Of a stretch of DNA of 42,940 nt, positions 1 to 8,212 are shown piece by piece. Both the position numbers and the translations under genes were made by a program. Within the stretch, counting starts at the first letter, position 1. Every line of letters starts with the position of its first letter. The DNA is from DATESN01 sp035270785 (GTDB lineage Bacteria > Bacillota > Clostridia > Lachnospirales > Lachnospiraceae), in assembly GCA_035270785.1 (NCBI GenBank), contig DATESN010000122.1:1-42940 (forward strand), read 5' to 3'. The notes under the pieces are model-generated. The model worked only from the letters and a program-made list of their open reading frames with translations. It made no database searches and was not told the DNA's origin.

Positions 1-50
1 CTTGCTAATGCATAAGATATAGTGTATAGTGAGTCTCGATTACTAAAGAC

Positions 51-76
51 ATGCGCAACTATAGCTAAATGCGCAA
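51..76. repeat. Direct repeat ATGCGCAA, two copies 18 bp apart
   Basis: The octamer ATGCGCAA occurs at 51-58 and again, identical, at 69-76, just upstream of the putative topA promoter. The 18-bp period is not an exact number of helical turns. It may be a pair of protein-binding sites or chance; nothing else supports a function. The rest of 1-147 shows no coding sequence I can recognise. Confidence 0.35.
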
Positions 77-78
77 GA

Positions 79-108
79 TTGCATAAAGATTAATGCTATA
101 TTTATTAT
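79..108 (+). promoter_or_regulatory. Candidate topA promoter
   Basis: TTGCAT (79-84) and TATTAT (103-108) are separated by 18 bp, fitting a vegetative sigma-A promoter about 40 bp before the topA start. This is a consensus match only. topA could also be transcribed from a gene upstream of the window. Confidence 0.4.
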
Positions 109-147
109 AGAAGAAACAGAATAAAAGTGTGAATAGGGGACATCAGA

Positions 148-2229
148 ATGGCAAAGTGTTTAGTGATAGTGGAATCACCAGCCAAAGTAAAAACGATTAA
201 AAAGTTTTTAGGTGCGAATTATGAAGTTGCTGCAAGCAATGGTCATGTGCGTGATTTACCAAAAAGTCAAATGGGAATTGATATTGAAAATAATTATGAA
301 CCAAGATATATTACCATAAGGGGAAAAGGTGATATCTTAGCAAATTTAAGGAAAGAAGTTAAAAAGGCGGAAAAAATATACCTGGCAACAGATCCCGATC
401 GTGAAGGGGAAGCGATATCCTGGCACCTTTATCAAGCCCTTAAATTAGATGGGAAACAGGTATACCGAATTGCCTTTAATGAGATTACTAAAAGTGCAGT
501 AAAAGAATCCTTGAAAAATGCTAGAGAAATTGATATGGATCTGGTAGATGCTCAGCAAGCTAGAAGAATTCTTGATCGTATGGTAGGGTATCGAATATCA
601 CCATTATTATGGGTAAAAATAAAAAGAGGATTAAGTGCAGGTCGTGTACAATCGGTAGCACTTCGTATTATATGTGATAGAGAAGATGAGATTAATTCCT
701 TCATTCCGGAAGAATATTGGACTCTAGATGCTTCTTTTATGATGGAAGGTCAGAAAAAACCGTTAATAGCAAAATTTTATGGTGATAAAAACGGTAAGCA
801 ATTGATTAAAAATCAAGAAGAAATTGAGATTATTCAAAATGCTTTAAAAAAACCTAAGGTAAAAGTTGCCGAAGTTAAAAAAGGTGAACGTATAAAAAAG
901 GCACCACTACCATTTATTACGTCAACGCTGCAACAAGAAGCAAGTAAGGCACTAAACTTTTCAACACAAAAGACCATGCGTCTTGCACAACAGTTATATG
1001 AAGGAATTGATATTAAAGGAAACGGAACCGTTGGTGTTATTACTTACCTCCGTACCGATTCCACTAGAGTCTCTGAGGAAGCAGAAACTTTGGCGAAGGA
1101 ATATATTGATAAAATATATGGACCACAATATTCGGCTGGAGCAGGTATCGATAGTAAGAATAAACAAAAGATTCAAGATGCTCATGAGGCAATACGTCCA
1201 ACAGATATAGCTAGAACTCCAATTGAAATGAAAAATTCATTAAGCCGTGATCAATTACGTCTCTACCAGCTTATATGGAAACGTTTTGTCGCAAGTAGAA
1301 TGAACCCAGCCCAATATGAAACAACCTCTATAAAAATAGATGTTAATAATTATCGATTTACCGTAGCAGCATCAAAGGTATTGTTTGATGGGTTTATGCA
1401 TGTATACATGGAAGCGGATGATGTAAAAGAGGAAAACAATACCCTTGTTAAAAGTATGGATAAGGATACAAAACTCAAACTTACGGAAGTGGATCCAAAA
1501 CAACATTTCACACAACCATCGGCTCACTACACAGAAGCATCTTTGGTTCGTTCGCTAGAAGAATTAGGTATTGGTAGGCCAAGTACGTACTCACCAACCA
1601 TTACTACAATTATGGCAAGACGCTATGTCATCAAAGAAAATAAAAATTTATATGTAACAGAACTAGGTGAAGTAGTCAATAAAATGATGATAGAAGCCTT
1701 TCCAAGTATTGTAGATGTTCACTTCACTGCCAATTTAGAAGCATTGCTTGATAAAGTTGGAGAGGGTGTTGTGAACTGGAAAACAGTGGTATCTAATTTT
1801 TATCCAGATCTTGATGAAGCAGTGATTAATGCGGAAAAAGAATTGGCAGAGGTGGAAATTGCAGATGAAGTATCTGAGGAAGTTTGTGATATATGCGGAC
1901 GCAATATGGTTATCAAATATGGACCTCATGGTAAATTCCTTGCATGTCCTGGATTTCCAGATTGCCGCAATACAAAAGCCTATTTTGAAAAGATAAATGT
2001 ACCTTGCCCAAAATGTGGGAAGGATATCGTTATTAAGAAAACCAAAAAGGGAAGAAGATATTATGGATGTCTTGGAAACCCTGAGTGTGACTTTATGGTG
2101 TGGCAAAAGCCTTCTGGTATAAATTGTGATGTATGCGAATCAGCAATGTTAGAAAAGGGAAATAATTTAGTTTGTTCCAATGATTTATGTGGTAAAGCGA
2201 TTCCAAAACCAACAAGTGAAGATAAATAG
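148..2229 (+). CDS. topA: DNA topoisomerase I (type IA)
   Basis: This is the type IA topoisomerase that relaxes negatively supercoiled DNA by passing one strand through a transient break. The 693-residue product has the usual bacterial TopA length. The N-terminal TOPRIM domain shows the acidic Glu9 in VIVESPAK and the metal-binding DPDREGE motif at residues 82-88. The active-site tyrosine is Tyr300 in the GVITYLRTDS motif. The last ~110 residues carry three Cys4-type zinc-ribbon modules (CDICG...CPGFPDC, CPKCG...CLGNPEC, CDVCE...CSNDLC) that help bind DNA. The start has GGGGAC eight bases upstream. In Firmicutes topA commonly lies close to codY, as here. Identification is secure. Confidence 0.98.
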   Translation: MAKCLVIVESPAKVKTIKKFLGANYEVAASNGHVRDLPKSQMGIDIENNYEPRYITIRGKGDILANLRKEVKKAEKIYLATDPDREGEAISWHLYQALKLDGKQVYRIAFNEITKSAVKESLKNAREIDMDLVDAQQARRILDRMVGYRISPLLWVKIKRGLSAGRVQSVALRIICDREDEINSFIPEEYWTLDASFMMEGQKKPLIAKFYGDKNGKQLIKNQEEIEIIQNALKKPKVKVAEVKKGERIKKAPLPFITSTLQQEASKALNFSTQKTMRLAQQLYEGIDIKGNGTVGVITYLRTDSTRVSEEAETLAKEYIDKIYGPQYSAGAGIDSKNKQKIQDAHEAIRPTDIARTPIEMKNSLSRDQLRLYQLIWKRFVASRMNPAQYETTSIKIDVNNYRFTVAASKVLFDGFMHVYMEADDVKEENNTLVKSMDKDTKLKLTEVDPKQHFTQPSAHYTEASLVRSLEELGIGRPSTYSPTITTIMARRYVIKENKNLYVTELGEVVNKMMIEAFPSIVDVHFTANLEALLDKVGEGVVNWKTVVSNFYPDLDEAVINAEKELAEVEIADEVSEEVCDICGRNMVIKYGPHGKFLACPGFPDCRNTKAYFEKINVPCPKCGKDIVIKKTKKGRRYYGCLGNPECDFMVWQKPSGINCDVCESAMLEKGNNLVCSNDLCGKAIPKPTSEDK

Positions 2230-2262
2230 TCAGAATATTAGTCGAAATATCCGATAAAATCG

Positions 2263-2291
2263 TTGAAATCCTACAATGCATGTGGTATTAT
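2263..2291 (+). promoter_or_regulatory. codY promoter (sigma-A, extended -10)
   Basis: TTGAAA (2263-2268), a 17-bp spacer and TATTAT (2286-2291), preceded by a TGG extended -10 element, give a near-ideal sigma-A promoter. The predicted transcription start is near 2298, leaving a leader of about 65 nt. It lies entirely in the topA-codY gap, so codY can be transcribed independently of topA. Confidence 0.7.
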
Positions 2292-2318
2292 GTAACCAAT
2301 TCATGAGTTGTAGGATTT
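2266..2318. promoter_or_regulatory. 11-bp inverted repeat straddling the codY promoter
   Basis: AAATCCTACAA (2266-2276) and its perfect reverse complement TTGTAGGATTT (2308-2318) flank the -10 element. The left arm overlaps the -35 box and the right arm lies just after the predicted start site. The arm centres are 42 bp apart, about four helical turns. A two-site operator, or a hairpin in topA read-through RNA, are both possible. There is no T-tract good enough for a terminator. Confidence 0.5.
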
Positions 2319-2364
2319 TGTCGTACATAGGAAAATAATAAAATGTAGAAATACGGAGGGTAAT

Positions 2365-3150
2365 ATGAGTAGTGTTCAGCTATTAGACAAGACAAGAAAG
2401 ATTGGGAAGTTATTGCATAATAATAATTCCAGCATTGTAATATTTAATGATATTTGTTCTGTAATGCAGGAGATTCTAGAATCGAATGTTTTGGTGATCA
2501 GTAGAAAAGGAAAAGTGTTAGGTGTTGGTAATTTTCAAGGAACTGAGGATATCACAGAACTTCTTGTTAAAAATGTTGGTGGTCTTATTGATTCTATGTT
2601 GAATGAGCGAATGCTTGCTGTGTTATCAACGAAAGAAAATGTTAATCTTGAAACGTTAGGGTTTGAAATGCCAGAAACAAAAAAATATCAAGCAATTATT
2701 GCACCTATTAATATAGCAGGAGAGCGACTTGGAACCTTATTTTTATATAAAAGTGAAGGAGAATATGAAATAGATGATATTATCCTTTGCGAATACGGAA
2801 CAACGGTAGTAGGACTTGAGATGCTTCGAGCTGTCAATGAAGAAAGCGCAGAAGAAAGCAGAAAAATTGCAGTTGTTCGTTCCGCAGTGAATACCTTATC
2901 CATATCAGAGATGGAGGCGATTGTTCATATTTTTGAGGAGCTTGATGGTCTAGAAGGAATCTTAGTTGCAAGTAAGATTGCGGACAGAGTGGGAATTACC
3001 CGTTCTGTTATTGTAAATGCACTACGTAAATTCGAAAGTGCAGGAGTGATTGAATCTCGTTCATCGGGAATGAAAGGAACATACATTAAAGTAATAAATG
3101 ATGTTGTGTTTGAAGAAATTGAAAAAATAAAATTAAAAATAAAAAAATAA
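2365..3150 (+). CDS. codY: GTP- and branched-chain amino acid-sensing global regulator CodY
   Basis: CodY is the Firmicute global repressor that binds GTP and branched-chain amino acids and controls nutrient-limitation genes; in B. subtilis these include the fla/che operon. The 261-residue length fits (B. subtilis 259). The N-terminal GAF-like sensory domain starts with LLDKTRKIGKLL. The C-terminal winged helix contains ASKIADRVGITRSVIVNALR, which is nearly invariant in the family, followed by ESAGVIESRSSGMKGTY. An excellent ribosome site (GGAGGGTAAT) precedes the ATG. The gene has its own promoter and is followed by a terminator, so it forms a unit apart from the downstream flagellar operon, as in other Firmicutes where codY adjoins flgB. 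Confidence 0.97.
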   Translation: MSSVQLLDKTRKIGKLLHNNNSSIVIFNDICSVMQEILESNVLVISRKGKVLGVGNFQGTEDITELLVKNVGGLIDSMLNERMLAVLSTKENVNLETLGFEMPETKKYQAIIAPINIAGERLGTLFLYKSEGEYEIDDIILCEYGTTVVGLEMLRAVNEESAEESRKIAVVRSAVNTLSISEMEAIVHIFEELDGLEGILVASKIADRVGITRSVIVNALRKFESAGVIESRSSGMKGTYIKVINDVVFEEIEKIKLKIKK

Positions 3151-3158
3151 AGTTTGTG

Positions 3159-3203
3159 GAACGATAAAAGGATTTATCGAGAAGTCGATAGGTTCTTTTT
3201 TTT
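3159..3203 (+). terminator. Intrinsic terminator after codY
   Basis: TATCGA (3175-3180), GAAG loop, TCGATA (3185-3190), extended by G-U pairs, is followed by TTCTTTTTTTT (3193-3203). A competing stem CGATAAA (3162-3168) with TTTATCG (3173-3179) uses the left arm of the terminator, so two exclusive folds exist. It ends the codY unit and separates it from flgB. Confidence 0.75.
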
Positions 3204-3257
3204 GTTTAAATCCCCCTAAAAAATGGTATCCTTGGAATATCTAGTATAATATTCGAT

Positions 3258-3283
3258 AATAAACACTTTATATTGTGTTTATT
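3258..3283. promoter_or_regulatory. 9-bp inverted repeat upstream of the flagellar operon promoter
   Basis: AATAAACAC (3258-3266) and GTGTTTATT (3275-3283) form a perfect palindrome with an 8-bp centre. It lies 14 bp upstream of the -35 of the proposed flgB promoter and just downstream of a perfect TATAAT (3245-3250) that lacks a matching -35. The position suits an operator for the fla/che operon, but the binding protein is unknown to me. Confidence 0.4.
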
Positions 3284-3296
3284 TAACAAAAAAAAC

Positions 3297-3324
3297 TTGT
3301 GTTTTTTCTAGAATAATTTATAAT
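3297..3324 (+). promoter_or_regulatory. Main candidate promoter of the fla/che operon
   Basis: TTGTGT (3297-3302), 16-bp spacer, TATAAT (3319-3324). The predicted start near 3331 leaves a leader of about 65 nt before flgB. It resembles sigma-A, not sigma-28, as expected for the early flagellar operon promoter. Confidence 0.6.
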
Positions 3325-3395
3325 AAAATAGGATGGGTGTAAGATATCCATTTGTAACTGAAAATAAAAACAACAGCAATGAAAGGAGTGTTACA

Positions 3396-3785
3396 ATGAT
3401 AAATTCAAATGTCTTTAATTATATTAATGTATTAGATAAAGCAGCGGATGCTTCTTGGCTTAGAAATGAAGCAATTTCCAATAATATTGCAAACGCAACT
3501 ACACCAGGATATAAGAGACAGGATGTAGCATTCGAATCGGAACTTACAAAAGCATTGGGAAATAATCGTTATAAAACGATGGATGCAAAAGTGGCACATG
3601 CAAAAAACGAAAATTTAAATCCTAGAACGTACACGGATTATAAAGGATTTTCTTATAGGTTAGATGGTAATAATGTGGATCCAGAAACAGAAAACGTAAT
3701 GCTAGCGGCAAATCAAATCAAATATAGTGCTTTAATGGATAGTATTTCAGCTGAATTTAAAAACTTACAAATTGTAATGAGATAA
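3396..3785 (+). CDS. flgB: Flagellar basal-body rod protein FlgB
   Basis: FlgB is a proximal rod subunit exported by the flagellar type III system and assembled on the MS ring. The 129-residue product matches the family length. The rod/hook family signature SNNIANATTPGYKR lies at residues 28-41. I chose the ATG at 3396 because GAAAGGAGTG sits just before it and the family N-terminus begins there. An in-frame ATG at 3333 would add 21 residues, lacks a ribosome site and lies at the predicted transcription start. This is the first gene of the long operon, 31 bp before flgC. Confidence 0.95.
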   Translation: MINSNVFNYINVLDKAADASWLRNEAISNNIANATTPGYKRQDVAFESELTKALGNNRYKTMDAKVAHAKNENLNPRTYTDYKGFSYRLDGNNVDPETENVMLAANQIKYSALMDSISAEFKNLQIVMR

Positions 3786-3815
3786 ATTAAGAATTAAAAA
3801 AGGAGGGTAACACTT

Positions 3816-4259
3816 ATGAGTATGTTTGATAGTTTTAATATAAATGCTTCGGGATTAACGGCTCAAAGGTACAGGATGGATATTATTTCGGAGAATGTTG
3901 CCAATGCGAATACTACCCGTACTTCAGATGGAACTCCATATCGAAGGAAGGTGGTAACTTTTGCAGAAAAAGAAACGCAAACTTCCTTTAGCAGAGTTCT
4001 CAATAAATCAAGGGATAATTATTCTGGAAAAGGGGTAAAGGTAAGCAGTGTTTCTGAGGATACATGGACAGAAATGAATAAGGTATATGATCCATCTCAC
4101 CCAGATGCGGATGATGATGGTTATGTAACGTATCCTAATGTGAATACCATTACGGAAATGACCAATTTAATTGATGCAACACGTGCATATGAAGCCAATT
4201 CCACAGCTTTTACAGCAAGCAAATCAATGGCAATGAAAGGCCTTGAAATGGGTAAATAG
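3816..4259 (+). CDS. flgC: Flagellar basal-body rod protein FlgC
   Basis: FlgC is another proximal rod subunit of the axial structure. The 147-residue product begins with the rod/hook N-terminal motif (SGLTAQRYRMD, then SENVANANTT). It ends with the C-terminal heptad-rich motif MTNLIDATRAYEANSTAF, which forms the coiled-coil core of the rod. AGGAGGGTAAC precedes the ATG. It is followed by fliE after 13 bp, the conserved flgB-flgC-fliE order. Confidence 0.96.
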   Translation: MSMFDSFNINASGLTAQRYRMDIISENVANANTTRTSDGTPYRRKVVTFAEKETQTSFSRVLNKSRDNYSGKGVKVSSVSEDTWTEMNKVYDPSHPDADDDGYVTYPNVNTITEMTNLIDATRAYEANSTAFTASKSMAMKGLEMGK

Positions 4260-4272
4260 GAGGAAGTAAGAG

Positions 4273-4599
4273 ATGGATATTTCATCACTATATAATGTAA
4301 GTTCAGGTATCATTAAGTCAGCTGCTGAAAATAGTTCATTATCAAAGACAGCTACATCGGGTGAAACCCAGGATATGTTTGGCTCGATCCTTCATTCAGC
4401 AATGGAAAGTTTGAACACGACCAATAGTTACCTTTCCGATGCCGAAAATGAAAAGATAAAATTGGCATTAGGTGAAACGGATAATACACATGACTTAACG
4501 ATAGCATTGCAAAAAGCATCAACTGCATTACAATATACGGTTGCTATAAGGGACAAGTTTTTAGAAGCATATAAAGAAATTATGCAAATACAAATTTAG
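4273..4599 (+). CDS. fliE: Flagellar hook-basal body protein FliE
   Basis: FliE joins the MS ring (FliF) to the rod and is among the first exported substrates. The 108-residue product has the family C-terminal pattern THDLTIALQKASTALQYTVAIRDKFLEAY, split here only by description: DLTIALQKAS, then LQYTVAIRDK. AGGAGG of the ribosome site follows the flgC stop codon directly. Length and position between flgC and fliF agree with the family. Confidence 0.94.
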   Translation: MDISSLYNVSSGIIKSAAENSSLSKTATSGETQDMFGSILHSAMESLNTTNSYLSDAENEKIKLALGETDNTHDLTIALQKASTALQYTVAIRDKFLEAYKEIMQIQI

Positions 4600-4682
4600 C
4601 AGTTTCTTGTACGTAGATTTAATAAGTGTTAGCATTAGAAAAAATACGGATATTAGATTTCTTACATAAGGAGAAACTAAAA

Positions 4683-6278
4683 ATGTTAGACAATTTAAAA
4701 AAACTCCCAGCAAAATTGTTGGAATGGTGGAATAAGTTTACCACGAAACAAAGAACAATAATAATCAGTGTAACAGCTGGTGTTATTTTGGCATTAACAA
4801 TTTTAACCACCGTATTAATGAAGCCGCAATATACACCATTAGTTACCAGCGAAAATACCACCGATGCTTCTGTAATAAAGGATTTATTGAAGGGCGGTGG
4901 CCTTACGTATAAAGTTTCACCCAATGGTTTAGAATTCCAAGTTATTACAAGTCAACTATCTGATGCCAATCTTTTACTTGGTGCAAACAATATTCCAACG
5001 ACTACCTATGATTTGGATACAGCCCTTGGAGGTGGATTTAGCACTACGGAATCGGATAAGAAGAAAAAATATAAACAATACTTAGAAAGCAAGATGTCAA
5101 GAGATTTAGAAGCGTATTCTTTTGTTAAAAGCGCAACTGTACAAATTGATATTCCTGATGATAATGGAACTTTAATTTCTCAACAAGAAGAATCTTATGC
5201 TGCCATAACCTTGAATTTAAAAGGTGACTTTACTTCTGAAAATGCACAAGCCATGGCAAAGTTTGTATCGGTGGCACTTGGAAATGATACGACTAATAAT
5301 ATTGTCATTTTAGATACAGATGCTAATTTATATTTTTCCGGGGAAGATAATTTTTCAATTACGGGAAATGCAAGTACACAATTAACCGTGAAGCAACAAG
5401 CGGAAAATATTGTTAAGGCGGATGTTAAAAAGGTTTTAAATGGTACGGGTCAATTTAGTTTAATCGAAGTTTCTCCAAACCTTACTATCGACTTTTCCAC
5501 GTTAGAAGAGGTAAATCATACATACACACCGGCAGATGGACAAACCCAAGGGGTTTTAAGTCATGAGGATATTTTCTCATCTGAATCAACAGGAGGAACC
5601 AGTGGAGTGCCCGGAACTGATTCTAACAATGAGACAACCTACGTTATTCCAGACAATGAATATTCTAATTCTTCACAAAATGAAGAATCGAGAGACTATT
5701 TACCAAATGAGTTAATCACAAGTAAAACAATTCCACCAGGACTTATTGTATATGATAATTCCTCCATAGCAGTAGCGACTACAACCTATAAAGTAATTAG
5801 AGAATCTGATGCAAAGAATCAGGGGCTGTTAGATGGAATTACATGGGAAGAATATAAGTTAGCAAATGGCGATAGGACAAAGCTGCAAGTAGATATGGAT
5901 TTTATTGATATTGTGGCAAAAGCAACGGGAATCGATTCAGAAAGAATTTCCTTTGTGGCATATGAAGAAAATATGTTTGTAGACAAGGAAGGGCTTAATG
6001 TTAGTGCTACAGATATCGTTCAAATAATATTAATCATTGTTATTTTAGCATTATTAGCATTTGTTGTTTTACGCAGTATGCGTAGTGCAAGACAACAAGA
6101 TCAAGAAGAAGAGCTATCCGTTGAAAGGTTACTGCAATCCACGCCGGAACCGGAACTAGAAAATATAGATTTTGAAGAGAAATCAGAGGCTAGAAGAATT
6201 ATCGAGAAGTTTGTAGATGAAAATCCGGATGCAGTTGCAAACTTATTACGAAACTGGCTTAATGAAGATTGGGGGTAA
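4683..6278 (+). CDS. fliF: Flagellar MS-ring protein FliF
   Basis: FliF forms the membrane-embedded MS ring, the base for flagellar assembly. The 531-residue product has two membrane segments, about residues 25-46 (ISVTAGVILALTILTTVLM) and 444-465 (VQIILIIVILALLAFVVL). Between them lie the periplasmic ring-building motifs, including the YscJ/FliF-type start KPQYTPLV and SRDLEAYSFVKSATVQID. The cytoplasmic C-terminus that binds FliG follows the second segment. I chose ATG 4683 because AAGGAG lies eight bases before it; a GTG at 4626 would add 19 residues and lacks a ribosome site. The stop codon is six bases before the fliG ATG. Confidence 0.96.
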   Translation: MLDNLKKLPAKLLEWWNKFTTKQRTIIISVTAGVILALTILTTVLMKPQYTPLVTSENTTDASVIKDLLKGGGLTYKVSPNGLEFQVITSQLSDANLLLGANNIPTTTYDLDTALGGGFSTTESDKKKKYKQYLESKMSRDLEAYSFVKSATVQIDIPDDNGTLISQQEESYAAITLNLKGDFTSENAQAMAKFVSVALGNDTTNNIVILDTDANLYFSGEDNFSITGNASTQLTVKQQAENIVKADVKKVLNGTGQFSLIEVSPNLTIDFSTLEEVNHTYTPADGQTQGVLSHEDIFSSESTGGTSGVPGTDSNNETTYVIPDNEYSNSSQNEESRDYLPNELITSKTIPPGLIVYDNSSIAVATTTYKVIRESDAKNQGLLDGITWEEYKLANGDRTKLQVDMDFIDIVAKATGIDSERISFVAYEENMFVDKEGLNVSATDIVQIILIIVILALLAFVVLRSMRSARQQDQEEELSVERLLQSTPEPELENIDFEEKSEARRIIEKFVDENPDAVANLLRNWLNEDWG

Positions 6279-6283
6279 GCAGC

Positions 6284-7303
6284 ATGGCTAGAAGTAGTGT
6301 AGAAGCACAAGTGACTGGCATTCAGAAGGCAGCCATTTTACTTATTATTCTTGGACCAGAACGTTCTTCAACCATTTTCAAACATTTAAAAGAAGAAGAA
6401 ATTGAAGAGCTTACATTAGAAATTGCAAATACCCGTAGTATTACACAACAATTAAAAGAACTTGTAATTGATGAATTCTATGAAATTTGTCTTGCTCAAC
6501 AATATATTTCAGAAGGCGGTATCGGTTACGCACGAGAACTACTAGAAAAAGCTCTTGGTAGCGATAAAGCAATGGATGTGATTGGAAAACTTACGGCTTC
6601 TTTACAAGTGAAACCGTTCGAGTTTGTAAGAAAAACAGATGCGAGTCAATTGCTTAACTTTATTCAGGATGAACATCCACAGACAATTGCGCTTATTTTA
6701 TCTTATTTATCAGCAGCTCAGTCAGCACTGATTATAGCTTCCTTACCACCTGATAGGCAATCTGATGTTACAAAGCGTATAGCCATGATGGATAGAACTA
6801 GTCCTGATGTCATAAAAGAAGTTGAAAAAGTATTGGAATCAAAGCTTGCTAGCTTAGTAAATCAAGATTATACCATTATTGGTGGTGTGGATGCCGTTGT
6901 TGAAATATTAAATACGGTAGACCGGGGTACGGAAAAACATATTATGGAAACTCTTGAAATTGAAGAACCAGAACTTGCAGATGAAATCCGCAAAAAAATG
7001 TTTGTATTTGAAGATGTATTGCTTCTTGATGATAGAGCCATTCAGAGGGTACTTCGTGATGTTGACAACAATGATCTTGCAATTGCCCTTAAGGGTGCCA
7101 ACGAACAAGTTCAAAATGCTATCTTTAATAACTTATCGAAACGTCTTGCGGTTATGATAAAAGAAGATATGGAATTCATGGGTCCCGTTCGAATGAAAGA
7201 TGTGGAAGAAGCACAACAGAAGATTGTAAATATTATTAGGAAATTAGAAGACTCTGCAGAAATTGTAATTTCTAGAGGCGGAGGTGACGAAATCATTGTC
7301 TAG
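6284..7303 (+). CDS. fliG: Flagellar motor switch protein FliG
   Basis: FliG links the MS ring to the C ring and interacts with MotA to produce torque. The 339-residue product matches the family. The middle-domain EHPQ motif (DEHPQTIALIL) and the C-terminal motor domain (RKKMFVFEDVLLLDDRAIQ), with the alternating charged residues that face the stator, are present. ATG 6284 is preceded by GGGGG; an in-frame TTG at 6269 would add five residues within the end of fliF. The 3' end overlaps the start of fliH by eight bases, suggesting translational coupling. Confidence 0.96.
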   Translation: MARSSVEAQVTGIQKAAILLIILGPERSSTIFKHLKEEEIEELTLEIANTRSITQQLKELVIDEFYEICLAQQYISEGGIGYARELLEKALGSDKAMDVIGKLTASLQVKPFEFVRKTDASQLLNFIQDEHPQTIALILSYLSAAQSALIIASLPPDRQSDVTKRIAMMDRTSPDVIKEVEKVLESKLASLVNQDYTIIGGVDAVVEILNTVDRGTEKHIMETLEIEEPELADEIRKKMFVFEDVLLLDDRAIQRVLRDVDNNDLAIALKGANEQVQNAIFNNLSKRLAVMIKEDMEFMGPVRMKDVEEAQQKIVNIIRKLEDSAEIVISRGGGDEIIV

Positions 7304-8153
7304 GAATCTTATTAAGTCAAACTGGGCTATGGTACGTGGCGAAGAGACTAGAATCATTGATACAAATGAAATGATGATTCGTAAATTGGAATCATTAAAA
7401 GTGGTTTTACATCCAGAGCAAGACGAATGTTTTAACGATGGATTTTCGGAAGGATTAGATGCCAAACAAGTGGCGACCCTTTTGGGCGAAAATGAAACCG
7501 ACGATTATTCAGATAGTAATCATATTAATTCTGGTATCATCAAAGCAGAACCATCACAGCCTGAAGTTGACATTGAGGCTATGATCAATGATGCAAAAGA
7601 GGAAATTGATCAGATGAAGAAGGATGCCCTTGCTGAGATAGAACGGTTAAAAAATGATACTTATGTAAAAGCAAAAAAAGCAGGTTATGAAGACGGCTTC
7701 AATGAAGGAAATAATAAAGTGAAAAAGATGGAGCAAGAAATAGAGATAAAATCCCATCAATTGGATGATGCCTATGAAGAAAAGATAAAAGAGCTTGAAC
7801 CAATATTTATTGATACACTGACAGGAATTTACGAACATATTTTTCGTGTTGAATTCAAGAATCGGCGGGATATAATACTGCATTTATTAATCAATACAAT
7901 AAGTAAAATCGAAGGAAGCAGAGATTTTATTGTTCATGTGTCTAAGGATGATTTTCCTTATGTTAGTATGCACAAAAAGCAAGTGGCTACAGAAGCAATC
8001 TCACCTAGTTCGTCTATAGAAATCGTAGAAGATGTTACCCTTAATAAGAATGAGTGTCTTATTGAGACCGATGGAGGAATTTTCGATTGTAGTGTAGGAA
8101 CTCAACTTTCAGAATTGGAAAAAGAGTTAAAATTACTATCTTATACGAAGTAA
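7296..8153 (+). CDS. fliH: Flagellar assembly protein FliH
   Basis: FliH is the negative regulator and stalk partner of the export ATPase FliI. The 285-residue product starts with a clostridial-type N-terminus (SRNLIKSNW). It contains a long charged helical region, about residues 90-165, typical of FliH/YscL, and then the C-terminal FliI-binding domain. I prefer TTG 7296 because GGAGGTGA (7280-7287) is suitably placed before it; the alternative GTG at 7284 lies inside that ribosome site. Sequence identity in this family is low, so the call rests partly on position between fliG and fliI. Confidence 0.88.
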   Translation: MSRNLIKSNWAMVRGEETRIIDTNEMMIRKLESLKVVLHPEQDECFNDGFSEGLDAKQVATLLGENETDDYSDSNHINSGIIKAEPSQPEVDIEAMINDAKEEIDQMKKDALAEIERLKNDTYVKAKKAGYEDGFNEGNNKVKKMEQEIEIKSHQLDDAYEEKIKELEPIFIDTLTGIYEHIFRVEFKNRRDIILHLLINTISKIEGSRDFIVHVSKDDFPYVSMHKKQVATEAISPSSSIEIVEDVTLNKNECLIETDGGIFDCSVGTQLSELEKELKLLSYTK

Positions 8154-8212
8154 GACTTTTGGAAATGTTAGACTTTATCAATTAAAATAGTATGAGGCTT
8201 GAGGTGATGAAG

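Noticed and set aside
2223..2257. Sigma-28 promoter (TCCGATAA) in the topA-codY gap
   Set aside because: The -10-like sequence at 2250-2257 has no TAAA at the right distance; the nearest (2223-2226) is 23 bases away.
3204..3395. CodY binding box before flgB
   Set aside because: The best matches to AATTTTCWGAAAATT had five or more mismatches in this AT-rich stretch.
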